Below are positions 56,505 through 64,000 of a DNA stretch of 64,000 nucleotides, one piece after another (position 1 is the first letter of the stretch; every line of letters begins with the position of its first letter). Source of the stretch: Otatea glauca (Eukaryota; Streptophyta; Magnoliopsida; Poales; Poaceae); assembly GCA_036346275.1 (NCBI GenBank), contig CM070711.1, positions 66,007,078 through 66,071,077 of the forward strand, written 5' to 3'. The translations under genes and the position numbers were made by a program. The notes beneath the pieces are model-generated. The model had not been told where the DNA came from. It saw only the letters and a list, made by a program, of their open reading frames with translations, and searched no databases.

Positions 56505-58148
56505 TGTTGGAAACTAATCAAAACTTGCCAAAATTGTTGATTTGTCGTGTCATGAAAGGCAAGTAAAAATCATGATACAATCGGCAATTCAAATCAAATC
56601 AGTTAGGTTGTTTCATTAGTTAGGCTTTCCATGTTTAGTAGTTGCCTTGTTTAGGTAGCCAGCCCACTATAAAAAGGCATGTATCCGTGAGTTTGAATAT
56701 AACACAGAGCAGCAGAAAAAGCATTCCTGGCTGTTCCAACAATTGGTATCAGAGCGAGGTTCTAATCTTAGTGCCACGCATGCCTCGGGGGGAGGTCGGC
56801 ACTACTGCGCCTCGGGGCAGGCTATCGTCGCTGGCGGCGCGACGGCAGTTGACGGTCATAGGCCAGCGCGAGGAGCCGTGGGCTCGAGAGAATGCCGTAG
56901 GGGCGCGTGCTGCAAGTGCCATCGGGCAACACACGGCACTACTGGCGCCGGTGGTGCAGCCGTGTGCATCGACACGACCGGGTGCGGTGGCGGCCAACAC
57001 TCGTCGGGCGTGCCCTTCGGGGGTGAGGTAATCATCGAGCAGGCTTTTGGTGCCGGTGCGCTCGCTACCGTGCGTGGGCCGCGAGCGAAGTCGTCGCGTG
57101 CATGCATACGAGCGTGAGGAGATTAATTTCCTGCAATGAAGCACTTGCCTCTCGTGTGGTCTGCCGTGAAGAAAAAAAAGTGAGTTTTTGTGTGAGTTGT
57201 GTCCACAAAATAAATATGTATGTGCGAGTTCCTTCAGAGATATCATGCGCATCAGAAGAAATCATGCTGCACGAAAAGATCAAAAGGAAGTCACTGCGTC
57301 TGTCAAAGTTGACTCCGGGACGTTGAAGAGAAGCGTTCGCCGTCCAAAGTCACATCTGTCGAAGTTGACTCCGGGGCGTTGAGGAGGTGTGTTCGCCGTC
57401 CAAAGTCAAGTCTGTCAAAATTGACTCTGGGACGTTGAGAAGATGCGTTCGCCGTCCAAAGTCAAGTCCGTTGAAGACGAGTCCGGGACGTTGAGAAGAT
57501 GCATTCGCCATCCAAAGTCAAGTCCGTTGAAGACGAGTCCGGGACGTTGAGAAGATACGCTCGCTGTCCAAAATCAAGTTCGTCAAAGATGAGTCTGGGA
57601 TGTTGAGGAGTTGTTGTCGTCGTTCTAGATGCGTGTACGTGAGTTCTTGCAGGTGCGTCCAAGTTCTTTCGTGGGTAAACTCTAATCCGAGTCTACGTCA
57701 CTGTCAAGTTACGTTACCGGTGAAAAGACAATTGGAGCCAAGGCAAATGTCATAATCGCCAACGAGGTGCGTCACCGGTGGTATAGCTAGCAAGAAGAAA
57801 GCAAAACTCCTTGGAGATGCGTTCACCATCCTGTGTCGAGTAAAATTTGGGTAAATCGTAATTAAGACCGATTGCCTAAATGAGTAGAGTCAGCAAGTCT
57901 TGATTAGAGGGGAGATTGTTGAAACTAATCAAGACTTGCCAAAATTGTTGATTTGTCGTGTCATGAAAGGCAAGTAAAGATCATGATACAATCAGCAATT
58001 CAAATCAAATCAGTTAGGTTGTTTCCTTAGTTCGGCTTTCCATGTTTAGTAGTTGCCTTGTTTAGGTGGTTAGCCCACTATAAAAAGGCATGTATCCATG
58101 AGTTTGAATATAACACAGAGCAGCAGAAAAAGCATTGCTGTTTCAACA
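56505..58148 (+). mobile_element. Non-autonomous Ty1-copia-type element (rightward)
   Basis: 1644 bp. LTRs 56505-56741 and 57917-58148 (TGTTG..CAACA), perfect 5-bp duplication GCTAC on both sides (56500-56504 and 58149-58153), primer site TGGTATCAGAGC at 56744-56755 and a purine tract AGAGGGGAGA before the right LTR. The interior lacks gag and pol and shares the 57-bp tandem repeats and flanking text with the element at 37698-39616, but in opposite genomic orientation. A TATAAAAAGG lies in each LTR (about 56668 and 58080). Confidence 0.93.
57290..57630 (+). repeat. 57-bp tandem repeats in the rightward copia-type element
   Basis: About six units of AAGT(C)..GACTCCGGGACGTTGA, GAAGATGCGTTCGCCGTCC and AAAGTCAAGTC. 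Unit starts step by 57 bases through much of the array; the last unit is diverged. Plus strand here, minus strand in the sister element. Confidence 0.88.
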
Positions 58149-58261
58149 GCTACAATAAAATTTGGTCTCGTTTTCTTCCGAACTTTGACAATCTTGTGTT
58201 CTAAAAAATGGCAATGATGGATGTAGTTGTAATACACAGAAAACAAAAACTTGTGCATGAG
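58149..58261. other. Resumed UGT 3' flank
   Basis: CTACAATAAAATTTGGTCTC and the following bases match 37545-37640 after the first UGT, showing that the inserted elements split one duplicated flank. Confidence 0.85.
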
Positions 58262-58277
58262 TAAAATTGAAAAGGCA

Positions 58278-58546
58278 CTAGTTCAAATAGTCAACAACAT
58301 CTTGTACAATATGAGAATCACATTTCAGCTGACTTGGAAGCTCTCCATTCCTCTCTAACATTTGCTTGCTCATATGCGGGATCTCGTACTCCTTGCTGTC
58401 TTTTGTTCGTATGAGTTCACTCATGCAGCATTGATGAGTGAGAAACACATAATTAGAGCTTTTTGTCGGATACTCGTTGTATGCCTTCACCACCGAGCTG
58501 ACTAGCTAGTTCTTCCACTGTCTTGCATGAGTCCTTCACTGAATGC
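58278..58546 (-). pseudogene. Mariner-like transposase, C-terminal fragment (second copy)
   Basis: The minus strand encodes YPTKSSNYVFLTHQCCMSELI, YEIPHMSKQMLERNGELP and QDVVDYLN then stop, the normal C-terminal end of plant mariner transposases. It is close to 10745-10980 of unit A, but here the last codons are kept. It is broken on the right by the copia LTR at 58547. Confidence 0.88.
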
Positions 58547-58764
58547 TGTTAGAGGTAATCTTGTAATCAGTTTAGGAGTTTTGATTAAAAGTCTTATTAG
58601 GATGAGTAGTTAGATTAGGACAAGGAAGTAGAATCCTATTCTGTTTATAAGGGCTGTAGTTTTAGGTATAAATTTAAAGGTAAGTCTGAGCTTTGTAAGA
58701 GAACAGAGCAAAAGTAATAAAAGAAAAAATTGTCCTAAAGTTTTTTTAGTGTTCTGTTCCAATA
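58547..58764 (+). repeat. 5' LTR of a Ty1-copia element
   Basis: 218 bp, TGTTAGAGG to TTCCAATA. It is clearly related to the reverse complement of the LTRs at 37698-39616 (shared GGACAAGGA, GAATCCTATTC, AGAACAGAG). It is followed by a damaged primer site (TTAGTATCAAGGCACAG instead of TTGGTATCAGAG), fixing it as the 5' LTR. Confidence 0.8.
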
Positions 58765-59600
58765 ATTAGTATCAAGGCACAGGAGATCCAGACCTCCAAG
58801 AGGCGGGCGGCCAGATCGCAGATCGCGTTGATCTTGTCGTCGAGTCGGCTGCTCGAGGGGCGAGTCTCATATCCAGGGGGCCAGATCGCGCAGCAGGAGG
58901 CCAGGCTCTCCAAGTTCTACGTCGCCAAGGCGGAGCGGCCATCTCGGAATGCACGGCGCACGAAGAGGCTGCAGGAACTCACGTTCGGCAGTGCAAGGAA
59001 TTAGCAGATTGATTACAAGCATACGACTAGAAGAGCCCAAGACATTGAGCAAAAGAAAACACGGCTGACCAGAAGAAAAGAAATAGCAGATTCATCCCGA
59101 GGGAGCAGCGCAGGCGCAGGGAGCATGCACCGGCGCCGCCCATGTCCTCCCGCCTCACGAAGTGCACCGGGGAAGGCGAGACGTGGTGTTTCAGCGCCAC
59201 CGCGAGCGGGCACGGCAAATAATTTGTCAGCGAGGCTGTAGCCATCCTAAATCGGTGTTCCTCTCCACCACGCCCATCCGCAAGTACGAAGTCGCAGTTG
59301 ACGCAATGTACACCGGCGGTATCCAGTCCGAAAAGAATTTGACAACACTCTGCGTCCGTCTCGGGCTCGGTCATTCGGACTTGGAGTGCACAGCGGCAAC
59401 CAGCCGTGCAAACCAGGCCGAAGACACGGCAAGCAACCCAGCCATCGAGTGCTGTGGCACGGAACAAGGCTTGGAGCAAGCTGGTGTCACGTGAAGAAAA
59501 ACAAGGGAGGAGAGGTGCTCTGTTGCTTTTAAGGTGTTCTATTGCTTTACATAAGCAGGATAAGGCAAGGTGCAGAATATGAGCGAGAAGGCGAAGACCC
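58765..59600 (+). other. Leader region of the copia element
   Basis: A GC-rich stretch between primer site and gag with no recognisable coding. Open frames on the minus strand (for example 59027-59629) do not resemble known proteins. Confidence 0.5.
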
Positions 59601-60500
59601 AGAGTGGGTCCATATCCCTTCAGTATCATCTCCTAACAATCGACAATTACCCGGTATGAGTAATGAAGATGAAGACAACCTTACGCGCCCAGGGTGTCTG
59701 AGGTGCAGTCAATCCTAAGAAGAAGGCTGAGGAAGATGACAAGATAGATCAGACAGCACTTGCTGTCATTTTTTAGTCGATACTAGATTCGATGATGCAC
59801 CAGCTCATCGGGAAGGAGATAGCACGTGAAGCATGGCTAACGTTTCAGAAGATGCACGTGGGAGTTGACCGCGTGAAGGAGATGTGACTACAAAATCTAT
59901 ATAACGAGTTTGAGAATCTTCAGATGGGAGAAACCCAGTCAGTGGATGAGTTTGTCGGCAAGCTTACTTCATTATACAACTAAATTATTTCTCTCGGCGA
60001 CAAGATGAAGGAATTTGTGGCAGTGAAGAAGTGCTTGCACGTGCTACCAGAAAAGTTTGTGCCTGTCGTCACCACGCTCATGTACTCCCCTGATCTAGAG
60101 AACATGAAAATCAAGGAGATCACTGGCTCGCTCAAGGCGCATGAGGAGCTACTAAGGGGGTATCAGTCCCATAATGAGCAGAGGTATCAGTCCCGTAACG
60201 AGCAAGTGTTGCTGTTAATGGGAGATGCACAAAGTGATGGCAAGCAGTTTCACAAAGAACCATGGATCAGGGATGGTCATGGCTCATCAGGTAACCACGG
60301 GTGTGGACGCGGCGGTTTCGGTTACCGAGGAGGTAGAGGTGGCTGAGGAGACAAGACTGAACAAGACAGCGGTAACAAATTACAAGATAAGTCACATATC
60401 AAATGTTTTGAATGTGAAAAATATGGTCAATACGCGGCGGAGTATCGCAGTCACAAAAGTGCTTCAACTGCGACAAGTAAGGGCACTTGTATTCACTCTA
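59601..60500 (+). pseudogene. Copia gag pseudogene
   Basis: The frame reads LLTIDNYPV*VMKMKTTLRAQGV, then DQTALAVIF*SILDSMM, AREAWLTFQKMH, LQNLYNEFENLQMGE, VDEFVGKLTSLYN and the open part 60005-60346 (LPEKFVPVVTTLM to a Gly/Arg-rich tail). It ends in damaged zinc knuckles (CFECEKYGQYAAEY; CFNCDK*GH). At least five stops sit at expected Trp, Gln, Arg or Tyr positions. The knuckle is cut off near 60490 by an inserted sequence; protease resumes at about 63728. Confidence 0.9.
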
Positions 60501-62564
60501 TTATCTTAATGCATACTTAGGATTCAAGTTAAAGTATGAACTCTTTCATTGCTTTAGTCCAAATATGTGCATTATGTTCCTAATTCATATATACATGAAT
60601 GCACACATCTAGGGGGACTTCATAATTTAACTTGGTGTTTCAATTGTATTGATCCATGTCTCCTTGCTAAATAACATATGAAGGATCAAGACATTGAAAC
60701 AACTCTTTAGAGTATATATAACTTGTGTAGTTGTAGTATACTCATGCAAATATAAGATAAACTCAAATGCTATCAAAGATTGATTATGTGTATATTGATT
60801 CCTAGTTTAATTATTTATATGCACATATTTAATAGAGTTTATTCTATAGTTGATGGTCTCTAAAATGTATTGATCCCGTTCCACCACTCCATATAATATT
60901 ATGATCATTACATTCCATCGAATTGAGTATATGAGACTTGTGTAGTTATATATATACTCATATCAATTTAATGGAATTTAAATTGAGTTCGGTTGTCTTT
61001 CAATCATTCAAAGAACCAATCATGTGTTGATGGTGTTCTTTGTTGATTAAGGACAAACGAAAAGGTAGAGTATAATGAAGCATTAGTTGCATCAAAGTAC
61101 TCAAGACACCATTTAATCATTCAAATTGATTTGGGTTGTGCTCAATCGATCTTAGGGGCATCCATTATGTGTTAATGGAGTGCAAATGATGATTGAGACA
61201 ACCGTGTTTGTTGGACTAACAATCTTCCATGAGTTGTGAAGTAGGTTGAGTTCAACAGTGATAAATAATTGGGAACGAGAAGTCATCATGTGTTATGAGC
61301 TTCAAGAGAAGATCCCGAAGTAAAGAGAAGAGCTAGAAAAGATTCATCTTGTGTTGATGAACAAGAAAAAGGAGACTCGATCCTGGAGGGAAGATGATTG
61401 GATATCATAAAAGCTTTAAATGGATCGCTAGAGGCAAAGGTATAACTAGTTAGGGCTAAAGATGTGTTCCTAGTCTTTTACCGATCTCGGTGTTTGGATG
61501 GGAGACCGGGTTGCTAGTTAGGTGCCGTACTATTAAGAGGGGTTGATTCTTTTAGCTTGAGCTTCATCATGTGTTGATGAACTCAATCCGGTTCACTCTA
61601 GCTCACTCTCTTGATCGGTTTTTACATGGAGTTAATCATTTGGCATGTGTTGCGAATGGGTGAAGCTCGTGCATTGGATTTTGCATGAGCTAAGTATTTG
61701 CATGTGTTGCAAATAAGGGTGCTCATGCTTGCATCTTATTGAATCCTAATTGACTTGGTTTTTGCATGAAGCTATGGATTTGCATGTGTTGCAAAAAGGG
61801 AGATAGCTTATGCAATGATGTTTACGTGGTTATTGCATGGAGCTAAGTTTTGCATGTGTTGCAAAAGGAGAGAGCTCAAGCAATTTGGTTTAAAGTGGTT
61901 ACACGGAGCTAGAGATTTGCATATGTTGCAAATAGAGAGCTCATGCACTTGAGTTTGAGTTATGGTTTGCTTGGAGCTAGAGAGTTGCATGTGTTGCAAA
62001 CGGAGAGCTCATTCATTGGAGAATTAGCTTGTGATTGGATCATGTGTTGATCATCACAAGGCTAAGCTTGGTTTGTGCTTTGAGTTTGCAAAATATATTT
62101 TTACAAAATATTGATATTTATTCTTCTTATCTTGGAGCATGAGATAAGCATTTGCAAATGTGTTTTGCAATATGTTGGGATCATGTGTTGATCATCTCAT
62201 TGCTCAATATGTGCTTTTAAGTGTTTGGATTTGTTATTTGCAAATGTGTTTTGCAAATGAGCTAAAAGTTATGGGTTTCGATCCTAGAGTATGTGTTGGC
62301 ATTTGCAAATGTATTTTGCAAAGTGTCGGGATCATGTGTTGATCCTTACATAGCTAGAGGGTTGATCTCATAGGTTCATGGTTTATTTGTGAATGTGTTT
62401 TGCAAATTAATTGGGATTTAGTGCGATTATTTGGAGTATGTGATTAACATATGTAAATGTGTTTTGCATAGTATTGTGTTCATATGGTAAACCTCACATA
62501 ACTCAAATAATGTGATTTTTGTGTTATGGAGAAAAGATTGCGCGAAATCACACTTTTGGTCAGT

Positions 62565-62815
62565 GGGGGTGGTATGACCAGACCCCCTCCGGTCATACCG
62601 GTCGGCGATATGACCGGAGGTCCCCCGGTGTGCATTTTCCAGAAGAGGTTATTTTTGGCGCTGAGGTGGGGCGGTACCCGCCAATGGTATGACCGGGTGG
62701 TCTCCGGTCATACCGACCAGGGCGCGGTATGATCGGGTTTTCTGTGTAACGGCTAGTTTTTACTAGCCGTTGGACCAGAGGCTGATCATACCGGCCCTAG
62801 GGTGGTATGACCAGG
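62565..62815 (+). repeat. Cluster of alternating GGTATGACC / GGTCATACC motifs
   Basis: About eight copies of a GGTATGACCGG core in both orientations, followed at 62748-62771 by a perfect 9-bp inverted repeat (AACGGCTAG and CTAGCCGTT). The cluster lies roughly 60-300 bases upstream of TATATAAG (62873), a position suited to an LTR enhancer. Confidence 0.8.
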
Positions 62816-62872
62816 CCTCCTGGGTACTTTTGCCTAATTTGCCCCTCCAACGACTAGTTTTTCTTGGGGGGC

Positions 62873-62880
62873 TATATAAG
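62873..62880 (+). promoter_or_regulatory. Candidate TATA box of the LTR-like insertion
   Basis: TATATAAG in the context GGGGGGCTATATAAGGAGCC, downstream of the motif cluster. Judged by sequence and position only. Confidence 0.6.
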
Positions 62881-63727
62881 GAGCCTTGGGGCTGGCATTG
62901 GGTGGTGATTGGCTTTGTGGAGTATTTGAGTGAGGTGTTGCATGTGTTGCACAATCACATTTGGTTTTTGAGCAAAGAGTGAGCCCTAATTGCATGTGTT
63001 GCAATTAGGAGTGGATTGAGAGCTTCTTGTGCATGTATTGTACTTGAGGAGGATCCTAGTGCATGTGTTGCACTTAGGAGGTCACTGGAGTGCATGTGTT
63101 GTACTAGGTGAAGTTCAAGTGGAAGGGCTTGGCTTGTTACTCTTAGTGTTTGCCAAGACCTAGACGGCGTAGCAACATCGTGAGCGGTGAGCTTCTCGAC
63201 GAAGGTTGTGAGATGCCCTAGCAAGTTGTGAAGGTCAGTGCTCGTCTACCCGGAGGGGGAAAGAGCAACCACTAGTAGATTCGAGGTTGGTCATCAATTC
63301 GTGTAGCCGGTCCAATTCGTTTGGGCTAACTTCAACATGGATTAGGGGAGACCGGCAAATCTCCGAACACTACGGTAAAAAGTATCGTGTCTCTTGTGTT
63401 TGCATTCTATTCTTTATATTCAAACAATTTATATTCATATAATTAAATTGATTGATTGCTTCTCTTTAGGATTGTAATTTGTTGTTAGAGATATAATTAG
63501 TTAGTGCACTTAGTGAGCCTAGTTGATTTAGACCTTAATTGTTAAAACCTTAGTTTATTGCTTCCATTCATTACTTAGGCTTTTAATTGCCAAAATCGTA
63601 GTTTATCGCTTCCGCATCTATTATTATTTAGGTTTTGACATAAAGGTACATAGAAGAGATTTTAATTAGAAGGAAAAAATTTAAAGCCGCCTATACACCC
63701 CCTCTTGTCGGTATCCTCGATCTTACA

Positions 63728-64000
63728 CCGAACATACTGATGTTGAATGAGGAGAATATAGTTCCTAAACTATGCATGGCCCCACAATCACACTGATCTG
63801 TGGTACTTGGACAATGGAGCAAGCAATCACATGACTGGAGATCGCTCCGTGTTTTATGAGCTTGCTGAGAAAATTTCAGAAAAAGTTAAATTCGGAGATG
63901 GTTCCACGGTGCGGATAAGAGGCAAAGTAACGATGCCGCTACAATACAAGAACGGCGATCAGAAGTTGTTCTATGAAATTTATTATATACCGAGTTTGTG
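63728..64000 (+). pseudogene. Copia protease / pre-integrase region, continues past the window
   Basis: Reads LMLNEENIVPKLCMAPQSH, then after a frameshift DLWYLDNGASNHMTGD, the protease active site (DNG in place of DTG/DSG), and FYELAEKISEKVKFGDGS of the following segment. It continues the element that starts at 58547; the 3' part and 3' LTR lie outside. Confidence 0.88.

Larger units (their letters stand above)
60700..63110 (+). repeat. Array of hairpins with constant TGTGT loop
   Basis: More than twenty inverted repeats whose centre is TGTGT (occasionally TGTAT or TATGT). Loop starts include 60724, 60939, 61023, 61168, 61350, 61570, 61703, 61785, 61855, 61990, 62043, 62159, 62184, 62245, 62335, 62458, 62943, 62995, 63064 and 63095. 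Arms differ between hairpins: TATTTGCA/TGCAAATA at 61695-61715, TTCATCA/TGATGAA at 61563-61581, GGATCA/TGATCC at 62329-62345, and CCTAATTGCA (62985-62994) with TGCAATTAGG (63000-63009). Several have outer paired segments, for example GCATGAGC (61683-61690) with GCTCATGC (61721-61728). Units at 61690-62010 also form a tandem array of about 68 bp. Confidence 0.85.
60500..63727 (+). mobile_element. LTR-like insertion with hairpin array (possibly SIRE/Maximus-type)
   Basis: About 3.2 kb inserted between gag and protease of the copia element. The right part looks like an LTR: motif cluster (62565-62815), TATATAAG at 62873-62880, then an AT-rich tail and a terminal CACCCCCTCTTGTCGG..CTTACA that recalls the ends of SIRE/Maximus copia LTRs. 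No gag or pol is inside, so a solo LTR is the simplest reading. I could not find a matching target duplication, and the left border (60490-60520) is uncertain. The left two thirds are filled with imperfect palindromes described in the findings. Confidence 0.55.

Noticed and set aside
57290..57630. Regular 57-bp repeats suggesting a CRISPR-like array
   Set aside because: The repeats abut with no unique spacers, sit inside an LTR element, and the window is plant nuclear DNA.
59027..59629. 200-codon minus-strand ORF upstream of copia gag
   Set aside because: Antisense to the element, no recognised domain, and it overlaps the leader and gag start; most likely a chance opening in GC-rich sequence.
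61440..61540. Stretch resembling the 3' part of a 5S rRNA (TTGGATGGGAGACCGG)
   Set aside because: Only about 15 bases match, the internal promoter and the rest of a 5S gene are missing, and the plant 5S version of this segment differs. It is probably another paired segment of the hairpin-rich region.
60700..63110. Hairpins as conventional miRNA precursors
   Set aside because: Stems are 5-16 bp with a 5-base loop, much too short for plant miRNA precursors, and they occur as a series. A small-RNA source cannot be excluded but is not supported by shape.

Overview
The window looks like nuclear DNA of a grass (Poaceae). The evidence is the density and kinds of repeats: a Tekay/Del-type Ty3-gypsy element with LTRs over 4.6 kb, Ty1-copia elements primed by initiator tRNA-Met, CACTA, DD39D mariner, hAT-like and Mutator-like MITEs and a tRNA-type SINE. 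GC-rich intronless UGT88-type glucosyltransferase genes fit the same picture. I cannot name the species from sequence alone.

Only two genes look intact: the UDP-glycosyltransferases at 35944-37407 and 54474-55937, 487 codons each and about 88 % identical by eye. They belong to a degenerate tandem array. The apparent ancestral unit was a P4-ATPase (flippase) gene fragment, then a noncoding spacer, then a UGT. Unit A (about 2315-10740) has a UGT 3' stub and flippase exons. Unit B (39830-50550) has flippase exons. Unit C (51868-54130) has flippase exons directly upstream of the second UGT. Units A and B also share a CACTA terminus and an acidic-repeat ORF.

Transposons have expanded the array. 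From left to right: a decayed copia element (1-2300); a SINE (2838-3050); a hAT-like MITE (7135-7547); a truncated CACTA end (8549-9272); and a mariner-like transposase gene split in three by a 5.8-kb solo LTR (11214-17005) and a complete 16-kb Tekay element (17481-33432). After the first UGT come a non-autonomous copia element (37698-39616), two MITEs whose empty sites are visible in unit A, and a complete 2780-bp CACTA element (45175-47954) carrying a fragment of an IDN2/FDM-type RNA-directed DNA methylation gene. Next are a nested hAT-like pair (49230-50248), a duplicated HAP2/GCS1 exon-1 fragment (51384-51741) and the second UGT. The right end holds another non-autonomous copia element (56505-58148) and a copia element (58547-end) interrupted by an LTR-like insertion of about 3.2 kb.

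That last insertion carries the most unusual signal: more than twenty short hairpins between about 60700 and 63110. Their arms differ in sequence, but nearly all share the five-base apical loop TGTGT. The Tekay element also has two sense ORFs ahead of gag, the first with a pattern resembling a double-stranded RNA-binding domain.
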